Below, piece by piece: positions 52,120 to 60,117 of a stretch of 64,000 nt of DNA. The stretch is from Pararhodobacter aggregans. GTDB taxonomy: Bacteria; Pseudomonadota; Alphaproteobacteria; Rhodobacterales; Rhodobacteraceae. The DNA is taken from assembly GCF_003075525.1 (NCBI RefSeq), contig NZ_QDDR01000002.1:1-64000 (forward strand), given 5' to 3'. Under the pieces are notes generated by a model. It ran no database searches and had not been told where the DNA came from. It saw only the letters and a program-made list of their open reading frames with translations. A program made the position numbers and the translations under genes. How positions within the stretch are numbered: position 1 is the first letter of the stretch; each line of letters begins with the position of its first letter.

Positions 52120-53016
52120 CTAACCCGCCAGCCGCCGCAGCGCGCCCAGCAGCAGATCGGCGCTGGGCGGAAGCAGGCCCCGGCGGCGGCGGTAGATCTT
52201 GAAGCTGCGCCGCCAGTCGAGGTGCGGCACCCTGACCGGGGCCACCTGTCCCTGTGCCAGATCGCCCAGCAGCACCGGCTCGGGCATCCAGCAGGCCAGA
52301 TCCCCCGCCAGCACCGCCGCCCGGATCACCGCCGTCGAGCGCGATTGCAGCACCGGCAGGCCGGGCTCCAGCCGCTGATCGTGGAACCGCCGCATCCATT
52401 CGCGGGTGATCGGCGTGGCCTGCGGCGGCATCGCCCAGTCGAGGGCGGCGGCCTCGGCAAGGCTCAGGTCGCGCCCGGCCGCCGGATGCCCGGCCCGGAC
52501 ATAGACCCGCACCTCGTCGTGGAAACTCTCCTCGGCGGCCAGCCGGATCTCGTCATCCAGCGCCGAATCCGGCAGCACGGCCAGATCGACGGTCCCGGTC
52601 TTCAGCCCCTCGACCAGCCGGTCCTCCAGTTCTTCGGTGACGCTGAAGGCGACCTCCGGGTGGCTTTGGCGCAGCAGCGTCAGCGCCTCGACCAGCAGCC
52701 CGCCCGCGACCGAGCCGACGCCACCGATCCTGACCAGCCCGCGCCCGGCGCCGCGCATCTGGCGGATCAGTTCCTCGGCCTGCGCGGATTCGGACACCAT
52801 CAGTTCCGCATAAGGCAGCAGCGCCGCGCCATAGGGCGTGGGTTCCACCCCCCGCGTCGTGCGTTCGAAGAGAGGCGCGGCAAGCTGCGCCTCCAGCCGG
52901 TTCAGCGCCCGGGTCACGGCGGGCTGCGCCATGTTCAGCGCCTTCGCCGCCCGGCCGATGGAGCGGCTCTGCGCGCAGGCAAGCAGGATACGGGCGTCGC
53001 GGACATCGAAAGCCAT
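52120..53016 (-). CDS. LysR-family regulator of the decarboxylase/TRAP block
   Basis: A 298-residue regulator. The DNA-binding domain reads RDARILLACAQSRSIGRAAK, ALNMAQPAVTRALNRLEAQL and FERTTRGVEPTPYGAAL; the effector domain follows with VRIGGVGSVAGGLLVEALTL and a late VIRAAVLAGDLACWM. It resembles CatM/GalR-like activators of aromatic and acid catabolism. I start it at the ATG at 53016. It is divergent from the decarboxylase-dehydrogenase fusion gene, sharing 104 bases, the usual LysR activator arrangement; that gap is AT-rich for this genome (TATGACTTTTGAACAAACTT). Confidence 0.9.
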   Translation of the reverse strand: MAFDVRDARILLACAQSRSIGRAAKALNMAQPAVTRALNRLEAQLAAPLFERTTRGVEPTPYGAALLPYAELMVSESAQAEELIRQMRGAGRGLVRIGGVGSVAGGLLVEALTLLRQSHPEVAFSVTEELEDRLVEGLKTGTVDLAVLPDSALDDEIRLAAEESFHDEVRVYVRAGHPAAGRDLSLAEAAALDWAMPPQATPITREWMRRFHDQRLEPGLPVLQSRSTAVIRAAVLAGDLACWMPEPVLLGDLAQGQVAPVRVPHLDWRRSFKIYRRRRGLLPPSADLLLGALRRLAG

Positions 53017-53120
53017 AACGAAAGAGTATGACTTTTGAACAAACTTGGCAATTCTGTCGCAGGGGCGAATCGTGCCAGATTGGCCTTTCCGCGGTTCCCC
53101 GATCCGCGAGGGAGGCTTTG

Positions 53121-56100
53121 ATGAACGACCAATCGCGTCCGGCACAGCAGGGCGTCCGCAGCGCTGTCGAAACCGTGGCCGAGGCCAGCTTCGCGCTGCT
53201 CCGGCGGCACGGGATCGACAAGATCTTCGGCAACCCGGGCTCGACCGAACTGCCGATGTTCGTGAACCTGCCCGGGGATTTCACCTATGTGCTGGGCTTG
53301 CAGGAATCCGTGGCGGTCGGCATGGCCGATGCCCATGCCCAGATCACCGGCAACGCGGCCTTCGTGAACCTGCATTCCGCCGCGGGGCTGGGGCATGCGA
53401 TGGGCAACCTCTACACGGCGATGAAGAACCGCACGCCGCTGATCGTGACCACCGGCCAGCAGACCCGCGCCCTGCTGCCGGGCGAGCCGTTTCTGGGCAA
53501 CGAGGCGCCCGAGACGATGCCCGCCCCCTGCGTCAAATGGGCGACCCAGCCGGCAAGGGCCGAGGATGTGCCGCGCGCGCTGGAACAGGCCTATTGGCGG
53601 GCGATGCAGGCGCCCCGGGGGCCGGTGCTGGTCTCGGTGCCGCTGGACGACTGGTCCCGCCCCGCCGCGCCCATCGAGCCGCGCGAGGTCTCGCTGCGGC
53701 TCGGCGCCGACACCGAGGCGCTGGAGCGGGTGGCCGAGGGGCTGGAGGCGGCGCGGCAGGTGGCGCTGGTGGTCGGCCCCGGCGTCGACCGGGATGGCGC
53801 CTGGGATCCCGTCATCGCGCTGGCCGAGAAACTGGCAGCGCCGGTCTGGGTCAGCCCGATGTCGCCGCGCTGTTCCTTCCCCGAGACCCACCCGCTGTTC
53901 GCAGGCTTCCTGCCCGCCGTGCAGCCGGCGATTTCCGACCGTCTGGCGCCCGCCGATGCGGTGCTGGTCCTCGGCGCCCCGGTCTTCACCTATCATTTCC
54001 CGGGCCTGCCCGAGCATGTCCGCCCCGGCACCCGGCTCTACCAGATCACCGACGACCCGGCGCAGGCGGCGGGCGCGGCGATCGGCCTGTCGCTGGTCGC
54101 CGATTGCGGCACGGCGGCGGCCTTCCTGACCGACCGCTGCACCGCCCGCGAGTTGCCCGCCCGCCCGATGCGCGAGATCCCGGGCGTGGCCCAACCCGTG
54201 ACCATCACCAACGAATGGTTCATGCAGGTCCTCAGCGACCTGCGCGACCCCGACAGCATCGTGGTCGAGGAAGCCCCCAGCGCCCGCGACGCGCTGCACG
54301 ATTACTTTCCCATCGACCGGCCCGGGGGCTTCTTCGCCACGGCCTCGGGCGGGCTGGGCTTTGGGCTTCCGGCGGCGGTGGGCGCGGCACTGACCGGGCA
54401 GGACCGGGCTGTCGTTGCGATCATGGGCGATGGATCGAGCCTCTATTCCATTCAGGCGCTCTGGTCGGCGGCGGAGCATGACGCCGACCTCTGCATCCTG
54501 GTCCTGAACAACGGCGGCTATGCCGCGCTGAAGGGCATCGCCGAAAAGACGCAGGCGCGCGACGTGGCGGGCGTGGCGATCAACCACCTCGATTTCGTGC
54601 AGATCGCCCGGGCGCAGGGCGTGCCCGCCGAGCGCTGCGCCGACCCCGCCGCCTTGCCCGGCGCGATCCGCGAGATGCTGGCGCGCAAAGGTCCGCGCCT
54701 TCTGGAAGTGATGATCGGGCCGCAGCCCGAAACCGAGACAGCTCAACGGGAGGAAGAGCCCATGAACGTGATGACCAATACCGCCCCGGCGGCCCAGACC
54801 ACCGGCGCGGGCCGCCTGAAGGCGCCCGAGAAATTCTTCATCAACGGCGAATGGGTCGAGCCCCTGTCGCGCGCCAGCCTCGAGGTCGTCTCGCCGATGA
54901 CCGAGGAGGTGATCCTCAGCTACCCCGAGGCCGGGACCGCCGATATCGACCGCGCCGTCGCCGCCGCGCGCCATGCCTTCGACGAGGGCCCCTGGCCGCG
55001 CCTGTCGCCGACCGAGCGCGCCCGCTACCTGCGCAAGATCGCCCGCAACATCGAAGACCGGATGGACGATATCGTCGCGGCCTGGGTGGCGCAGGTCGGC
55101 GTGCCGGTGATGCTGGCCAGGAAACTGGCGCCACAGAACGCGCAGCTTTTCGACTTCTACGCCGACATGATCGAAAGCTATCCCTTCATCGACCACCGCA
55201 AGCGCGCCGATGGCGGCATCACGCGGGTGGTGAAGGAGCCGGTCGGCGTGACCGCCGCAATCTCGCCCTGGAACGCGCCGATGGTGCTGCTGACCTACAA
55301 GATCGCGGCCGGGCTGGCGGCGGGCTGCACCTTTGTCGCCAAACCCTCGCCCGAGACGCCGCTGGAAGCCTATATCATGGCCGAATGCATCGAGAAGGCG
55401 GGGCTGCCGGCCGGGGTCTTCAACCTGGTGCCCGCCGGGCGCGAGGTGGGCGATTATCTGATCCGCCGCCCGGATATCGACAAGGTGGCCTTCACTGGCT
55501 CGACCGCCGCGGGCAAGCATATCGCCGGGGTCTGCGCCGAGCGTCTGGCGCGGGTGTCGCTGGAGCTGGGTGGCAAATCGGCCGCCGTGCTGCTGCCTGA
55601 CGCCGATTTCCAGAAGGCGCTGATGCCGCTGCTGATCTACTCGATGCCGATCACCGGGCAGGTCTGCTTCTCGCTGACCCGCATCCTGGTGCCCGAGGCG
55701 CGCAAGCAGGAGTTCCTGGATCTGTTCGTCCCGGCCGTACAATCGCTGAAACTGGGCGATCCCTCCGATCCCTCCACCCAGATGGGCCCCCTGACCATGG
55801 CCCGCCAGCGCGAGCGGGTCGAGGGCTACATCAAGGCCGGGATCGAAGGGGGCGCGCGGGTGCTTTGCGGGGGCAAGCGGCCCGCGGGGATGGACAAGGG
55901 CTTCTTCATCGAGCCCACGGTCTTTACCGACGTCACCCCTGGCATGAAGATCTTCCAGGAGGAGATCTTCGGCCCGGTCGTCTCGGTCATCGGCTACCGG
56001 GACGAGGAGGACGCGGCGCGCAAGGCCAATGACTCGGTCTATGGGCTGGCGGGCGCCATCTTCTCGCAGGACCCGGAAAAGGCCTATGCCTTTGCCCGGC

Positions 56101-56249
56101 GGATGCGGGCGGGGAACATGTCGGTCAATTCGATGATCGTTGACATCACCATGCCCTTCGGCGGCTTCAAGCAATCGGGGCAGGGGCGCGAGGGTGGCAT
56201 CGAGGGGTTGGAGAACTACCTCGAAACCAAGTCGATCCACATGGGGTAA
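53121..56249 (+). CDS. Benzoylformate decarboxylase-aldehyde dehydrogenase fusion protein
   Basis: A 1042-residue fusion. Residues 1-535 closely resemble Pseudomonas benzoylformate decarboxylase, with S41 (GNPGSTELP), E62 (LQES), H85 (NLHSAAG) and H292 (APVFTYHF) matching its S26, E47, H70 and H281, plus the TPP/Mg motif MGDGSS with NNGGY. Residues 560-1042 are a full aldehyde dehydrogenase with E815 (LELGGKS) and nucleophile C849 (GQVCFS), 34 apart as usual. Together: 2-oxoacid -> aldehyde -> acid. The linker (about 536-560) contains GGGAGG and an ATG at 54762, an apparent relic or working start for a separate dehydrogenase. GGGAGG precedes the main ATG at 53121. A strong terminator follows. 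Confidence 0.93.
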   Translation: MNDQSRPAQQGVRSAVETVAEASFALLRRHGIDKIFGNPGSTELPMFVNLPGDFTYVLGLQESVAVGMADAHAQITGNAAFVNLHSAAGLGHAMGNLYTAMKNRTPLIVTTGQQTRALLPGEPFLGNEAPETMPAPCVKWATQPARAEDVPRALEQAYWRAMQAPRGPVLVSVPLDDWSRPAAPIEPREVSLRLGADTEALERVAEGLEAARQVALVVGPGVDRDGAWDPVIALAEKLAAPVWVSPMSPRCSFPETHPLFAGFLPAVQPAISDRLAPADAVLVLGAPVFTYHFPGLPEHVRPGTRLYQITDDPAQAAGAAIGLSLVADCGTAAAFLTDRCTARELPARPMREIPGVAQPVTITNEWFMQVLSDLRDPDSIVVEEAPSARDALHDYFPIDRPGGFFATASGGLGFGLPAAVGAALTGQDRAVVAIMGDGSSLYSIQALWSAAEHDADLCILVLNNGGYAALKGIAEKTQARDVAGVAINHLDFVQIARAQGVPAERCADPAALPGAIREMLARKGPRLLEVMIGPQPETETAQREEEPMNVMTNTAPAAQTTGAGRLKAPEKFFINGEWVEPLSRASLEVVSPMTEEVILSYPEAGTADIDRAVAAARHAFDEGPWPRLSPTERARYLRKIARNIEDRMDDIVAAWVAQVGVPVMLARKLAPQNAQLFDFYADMIESYPFIDHRKRADGGITRVVKEPVGVTAAISPWNAPMVLLTYKIAAGLAAGCTFVAKPSPETPLEAYIMAECIEKAGLPAGVFNLVPAGREVGDYLIRRPDIDKVAFTGSTAAGKHIAGVCAERLARVSLELGGKSAAVLLPDADFQKALMPLLIYSMPITGQVCFSLTRILVPEARKQEFLDLFVPAVQSLKLGDPSDPSTQMGPLTMARQRERVEGYIKAGIEGGARVLCGGKRPAGMDKGFFIEPTVFTDVTPGMKIFQEEIFGPVVSVIGYRDEEDAARKANDSVYGLAGAIFSQDPEKAYAFARRMRAGNMSVNSMIVDITMPFGGFKQSGQGREGGIEGLENYLETKSIHMG

Positions 56250-56274
56250 TCCGCGGGTTGGGAGCGGAGAAGGG

Positions 56275-56304
56275 AACGGCCCGGGGATCACCCGGGCCGT
56301 TTCT
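56275..56304. terminator. Terminator between the fusion gene and the convergent DUF3237 gene
   Basis: ACGGCCCGGG (56276-56285) pairs perfectly with CCCGGGCCGT (56291-56300) over a 5-base loop; TTCTCGTT follows on the plus strand. It sits between convergent genes and could end transcripts in both directions. Confidence 0.75.
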
Positions 56305-56328
56305 CGTTCCTCCGACGGGGGCCGGGGG

Positions 56329-56781
56329 TCAGACGACCTCCCAGATCCCGATCTCGACCGAACTGGCGAAACGGGCCCCGGTGCCGACAAAGACCGTCCG
56401 GTTGACCCAGGCATAGCGTGGATCGCCGGTGTGCAGGCGGGGCTGGGTGCGCATGTAGTATTCCGCCGGGTCCACGGCCTCGCCCTTGGCCACGCGGGCC
56501 AGAACCTCGGCCGGGCCGTGGCGATAGCCGAAGTTGCGGATGTCGATCAGGGCGCCGTCATGCGTCTCGATGGCGTAGCGGGTGTCCAGTTCGGCATGGC
56601 CCGGGTAGATCGTCTGCCAATCGGCGCCGAGGTTCAGCACCTTGCCCTCGATCCGCCCGGTCACCGTGCCGCCGATGATCGGGATGATCCGCCAGCTCAG
56701 CCCGTCGGCCGCGCCCTTTTCCAGCGGCGGGGCCAGAGCGCAGCGGATCTCGCAAACGGGGCGGAGCGCGGGGGTCTGCAT
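56329..56781 (-). CDS. DUF3237 domain protein
   Basis: A 150-residue protein matching DUF3237: RIIPIIGGTVTGRIEGKVLN near the start, GADWQTIYPGHAELDTRYAI, then IDIRNFGYRHGP and a final YAWVNRTVFVGTGARFASSVEIGIWEV. The family is a small beta-barrel of unknown function that often sits in catabolic clusters for aromatic and other organic acids. The ATG at 56781 overlaps the DctM stop (TGATG) and has GAGG upstream, so it is the last gene of the DctP-Q-M-DUF3237 operon. A structural or binding role is inferred, not shown. Confidence 0.88.
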   Translation of the reverse strand: MQTPALRPVCEIRCALAPPLEKGAADGLSWRIIPIIGGTVTGRIEGKVLNLGADWQTIYPGHAELDTRYAIETHDGALIDIRNFGYRHGPAEVLARVAKGEAVDPAEYYMRTQPRLHTGDPRYAWVNRTVFVGTGARFASSVEIGIWEVV

Positions 56782-58073
56782 CACATCGTCCTCGGCAGCC
56801 AGAGCACGATGGCCGGGAAGGCCACCAGAATGCCCAGCCGCAGCACATCGGCGGCGATGAAGGGCAGCACGCCGCGGAAGATGACGGGCAGTTTCACTTC
56901 CTTGGCTATCATGTTGATGACATAGACGTTTATCCCGACGGGCGGCGTAATCAACCCCAGTTCCGCGGTCATCACGATGATGATGCCGAACCAGATCGGG
57001 TCAAAGCCCAGATGCACGATCACCGGATAGACGATCGGCACCATCAGGATGATCATCGCCATGGAATCAAGGATGCAGCCGGCGATGATGAACACCAGCA
57101 GGATCAGCGCCAGCGTGCCCATCGGCCCGAAATCGAGCGCCACCAGCCAGGCGGTCAGCTTCTGCGGCGATTGGGTGATGGCCAGAAAATAGCCGAACAG
57201 CATCGCCCCGATCAGCACGGTATAGACCGAGACCGAGGTTCTGAGCGCCTCGGTCAGGCTGTCGACGATCTGGCGGAAATTGAGCCGCCCGCGGACGATG
57301 CCCACGACCATGGTCAGCGTGGCGCCGATGGCCGAGGCCTCGGTCGGCGTGGCGACACCCCAGTAGATCGAGCCGATCACCATGACGAAAAGCAGCACCA
57401 CGGCCCAGATCCCGGCCAGCGAGCGCATCGCCTCACGCAGGCTGAAGGGGGTGCCGGGCGGCAGGGACTTGCGGTGCCCGATGAGCAGCGCCGCCATGTA
57501 CATGGCGATGGCCAGAAGCCCCGGCACGATCCCGGCGATGAAGAGTTTGCCGACGTCGGTTTCGGTGATGTAGGCATAGACCACCATGACGACCGAGGGC
57601 GGGATCAGGATGCCCAGCGTGCCGCCCGCGGCGATGACGCCGGTCGCCGCATCCTCGCGATAGCCATAGCGGCGCATCTCAGGGAGCGCGATCTTGGTCA
57701 TCGTCGCGGCGGTGGCGACTGAGGATCCGCAGATCGCCGCGAACCCGCCGCAGGCGGCGATGGTCGACAGGCCCAGGCCCCCCTTGAAGGGGCCGAGCCA
57801 GGCGTTGCCCGCCTTGAACAACTCCTTGCTGATGCCTGAATTCGTGGCGAAAATCCCCATCAGGATGAAGAAGCTGACCAGCGTCAGGTTGAAATCGGTA
57901 ATCACCCGGATGGGCGAGGTGGCGAGCAGGTTCAGCGCCGGGTTGATGCCGCGGATCGCGGCGAAGCCGAAGACGCCGACCAAGCCCATGGCGATGCCGA
58001 TCGGCACCCGGAGCGCCATCATGCCGAAAAGCGCGAGGAAGCCGACGAGGGCGATAAGGTCAGGGGTCGTCAT
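56781..58073 (-). CDS. TRAP transporter large permease (DctM)
   Basis: A 430-residue inner-membrane protein with about 12 helices, the large subunit of a classical TRAP system. Diagnostic segments: FFILMGIFATNSGISKELF, GLSTIAACGGFAAICGSSVA, GTLGILIPPSVVMVVYAYIT, GATLTMVVGIVRGRL and LGLITPPVGINVYVINMIA. It lies 1 base after the small-permease stop and overlaps the DUF3237 start, so translation is coupled throughout. With the receptor at 58661 it would import a carboxylate by a sodium gradient. Confidence 0.95.
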   Translation of the reverse strand: MTTPDLIALVGFLALFGMMALRVPIGIAMGLVGVFGFAAIRGINPALNLLATSPIRVITDFNLTLVSFFILMGIFATNSGISKELFKAGNAWLGPFKGGLGLSTIAACGGFAAICGSSVATAATMTKIALPEMRRYGYREDAATGVIAAGGTLGILIPPSVVMVVYAYITETDVGKLFIAGIVPGLLAIAMYMAALLIGHRKSLPPGTPFSLREAMRSLAGIWAVVLLFVMVIGSIYWGVATPTEASAIGATLTMVVGIVRGRLNFRQIVDSLTEALRTSVSVYTVLIGAMLFGYFLAITQSPQKLTAWLVALDFGPMGTLALILLVFIIAGCILDSMAMIILMVPIVYPVIVHLGFDPIWFGIIIVMTAELGLITPPVGINVYVINMIAKEVKLPVIFRGVLPFIAADVLRLGILVAFPAIVLWLPRTM

Positions 58074-58074
58074 G

Positions 58075-58587
58075 TCAGTCCAGCTTCTGCGCGGCTTCGC
58101 GCTCGAATTCGGGGGTCGCCTTGCCCGAGGCCAGCAGGAACAGGCGCACGGTGACGGTGAAGATGCTGATCGCGGTCCCGGCCCAGATCAGCGCCATCAG
58201 GGGCCAGACCGGCAGGCGCAGATCGAAGGTCGATTCGTTCGAGCGCATGGCGCTGTCGACGCGGCCGAACATCTTCCAGGCCAGCAGCACGACAAAGAGC
58301 AGCAGCACCGCCCAGGCCAGGAACTCGACCCAGCGGCGGGCGCGTTCGGGCATCATCTCGACGAAGAGGTCGACGGTGATATGGCCGCCGCGATAGCCGA
58401 CCGAGGCAAAGCCCCACATGATGCAGGCGCCGATCAGCAGGCGCGAGACGTCGAAACTGTCGGGAACCGGGGTGGTCAGCGCATAGCGGCCGATGGCCGA
58501 GACGACGATGAGGATCGTGCACAGGCCGAGCAGCAGCCCGGCCAGCATTTCCACGATCTGGCAGAAACGTTCCAGGATCTTGACCAA
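58075..58587 (-). CDS. TRAP transporter small permease (DctQ)
   Basis: A 170-residue protein with four helices (about 13-35, 46-65, 84-106, 127-151). The DctQ signature region is SFDVSRLLIGACIMWGFASVGYRGGHITVD, with the usual Arg-Gly-Gly-His before a short amphipathic helix (VEMMPERARRWVEF). It is 1 base upstream of dctM and 73 bases downstream of the receptor gene, from which it is separated by a stem-loop. Forms the permease complex with DctM. Confidence 0.93.
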   Translation of the reverse strand: MVKILERFCQIVEMLAGLLLGLCTILIVVSAIGRYALTTPVPDSFDVSRLLIGACIMWGFASVGYRGGHITVDLFVEMMPERARRWVEFLAWAVLLLFVVLLAWKMFGRVDSAMRSNESTFDLRLPVWPLMALIWAGTAISIFTVTVRLFLLASGKATPEFEREAAQKLD

Positions 58588-58616
58588 GGCGAGGGTCCGT
58601 CTGTCAGAAGGAAGGC

Positions 58617-58637
58617 CCGGGCGGTCCCGCCGCCCGG
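58617..58637 (-). terminator. Stem-loop between TRAP receptor and small permease genes
   Basis: CCGGGCGG (58617-58624) and CCGCCCGG (58630-58637) form an 8-bp stem with a 5-base loop after the receptor stop. It lacks a T-run, and parallels the hairpin of the TAXI system 2, so it may give higher receptor expression. Confidence 0.5.
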
Positions 58638-58660
58638 TGCCGATAGGGGATCAGGGCCGG

Positions 58661-59689
58661 TTACTGGCCATAGAGCCCGTCATAGCGGGCCAGCGCATCG
58701 CGCAGGCCTTGCAGCATCGCCTCGCCGTCGCGGCCCTGCGAGGCCATCAGCGCCAGCCATTCCGCGGTCAGCGGCTCGGCCGCGGCCTGCCACAGCGCCA
58801 CCTGTTCGGCGTTGGGCGTGTGCATCGTATGCGCGGGATCGGCAGCGATCGAGGCGCGGCCCGCGGCCTCGGCCCCGGCCCAGCCGGTCGACATGGTCTC
58901 GGCCGCTTCGGGCGAGCAATGGTTCGTCATGATGGTGCGCAGATCCTCGGGCATGCCGTCGATCATGCCGCGGTTCATGACGAAACCGTTGATCGAGGCA
59001 TAGAAGGGCATGTCGAGGTGATGCGTGACCAGCGTGTCGGCGCCGAAGATATAGAGCGATTGCCAGGGCGACTGGGTGATGTCGGCGGTGCCGTTCGACA
59101 GCACCTCGCGCATCGCCGGCGCCGGCACCTGGACCGAGGCCCCGCCCAGTAGGTTGACGAAGCGCGCCTCGGTGGCGTTGGCCGGGCGCACGGTGCGGCC
59201 GCGCACATCCTCGGGCACCAGGATCGGCTCCTTGCCGTGCATCGTGCCCGGGTCATGGGTCAGCGCCATGCAGAAATAGACATCGCCCATTTCCATGTCG
59301 TCATAGCCGCCCTGCTGATACCATTCGGTCAGCCCGCGCACCGCGCCCGTCGCGTTGGCGAAGAGGAACGGCAGTTCCGCGGCAGCGAGGATCGGGAAGC
59401 GGCCCGGCTGATAGCCCGGGTTGATGAAGGCGATGTCGGCGATCCCGTCGCGGGCCATGTCGTAATGGTCGGCCGCGGCGCCCAGCTGCTGGGCGGGATA
59501 GACGGTGAAGGTGATGCGGCCCCCCGATTCCTCGGTGATCGACTGCATCCAGGGCTCCATCCCCAGGACTTGCAGCGGGTGGGTGGCGGGCACCCAATGG
59601 GCGAGGCTGAGGTTGTATTCCTGCGCGGTGGCGGTGTGGCCAAGGCACAGGGCGACGGCCGTGGCGGCTGCCAAGGTTCTGACGGTCAT
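58661..59689 (-). CDS. TRAP transporter substrate-binding protein (DctP)
   Basis: A 342-residue periplasmic receptor. Signal peptide is about residues 1-22 (ending HTATAQ). Mature: YNLSLAHWVPATHPLQV, then DGIADIAFINPGYQPGRFP, and the typical ligand-binding VRGRTVRPANATEARFV, whose Arg would hold a carboxylate as in DctP family structures, followed by EVLSNGTADITQSPWQSL. GGAGGAGAAG precedes the ATG at 59689. It is the first gene of the DctPQM-DUF3237 operon and is divergent from the second TPP enzyme; the 428-base gap carries candidate operators. Ligand: probably an aromatic or hydroxy acid, by inference from neighbours. Confidence 0.93.
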   Translation of the reverse strand: MTVRTLAAATAVALCLGHTATAQEYNLSLAHWVPATHPLQVLGMEPWMQSITEESGGRITFTVYPAQQLGAAADHYDMARDGIADIAFINPGYQPGRFPILAAAELPFLFANATGAVRGLTEWYQQGGYDDMEMGDVYFCMALTHDPGTMHGKEPILVPEDVRGRTVRPANATEARFVNLLGGASVQVPAPAMREVLSNGTADITQSPWQSLYIFGADTLVTHHLDMPFYASINGFVMNRGMIDGMPEDLRTIMTNHCSPEAAETMSTGWAGAEAAGRASIAADPAHTMHTPNAEQVALWQAAAEPLTAEWLALMASQGRDGEAMLQGLRDALARYDGLYGQ

Positions 59690-59754
59690 TCTTCTCCTCC
59701 CTGTGAAGTCCTGACTGCCGCCGCGGAGTCCGCAGGGGCAGGGCTTCTGCAAAT

Positions 59755-59764
59755 ATGTGTACAT
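59755..59764. promoter_or_regulatory. GntR-like half-palindromic site near the TRAP operon
   Basis: ATGTGTACAT, matching the TNGTNNACNA-like core used by FadR/FCD-type GntR regulators, 66 bases upstream of dctP. Near-identical to the site at the other end of the region. Confidence 0.4.
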
Positions 59765-60091
59765 GCCGGGGGGATTCGGACAAGCAATTTCTGGATTATC
59801 AAATGACATCGGATGGCGGAGCCGCCCGGACTTCCGCTGCGGTGCGGCATTTCCCGCCCGGGACCGGCGGCGTACCGCTCCGCGCCCCATCCGGCCGAAT
59901 CGCCTGGCATCACCCGCTTTTTTGACGGGATTTCAAGGCCGATTCCGCCCCGGTTTTTCCCGGCAGTCGGGGCGCTTTTCATGTCAGGGCGCCGAACATG
60001 CCTCGGTTGCGCCCGATTTCCGCCGCGAAGCCCCCGCAGGGTCGCACTCGCCCGTTGCACTGCCCGGAAGGGTCGGGCAGTCTCGCAAGCA

Positions 60092-60101
60092 ATGTATACA
60101 T
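60092..60101. promoter_or_regulatory. GntR-like palindrome at the TPP-enzyme start
   Basis: ATGTATACAT, a perfect 10-bp palindrome 17 bases before the ATG at 60118 and directly before the ribosome binding site GGGAGGGG. The position favours a repressor that blocks transcription or early elongation. Confidence 0.5.
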
Positions 60102-60117
60102 CCAGGGAGGGGTGGCC

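Larger units (their letters stand above)
59690..60117. other. Divergent control region between the TRAP operon and TPP/FAD operon
   Basis: 428 bases without a convincing gene. Short open frames in it lack ribosome sites and family likeness. It contains a TGTNTACA-type palindrome near each end (59755-59764 and 60092-60101) and a long AT-richer part at 59785-59815 (AATTTCTGGATTATCAAATG). I see no stable terminator. Confidence 0.6.

Noticed and set aside
52935-56414. An open frame of about 1,159 codons on the minus strand
   Set aside because: It is antisense to the decarboxylase-dehydrogenase fusion, whose two active sites are complete; composition is typical of a shadow frame.
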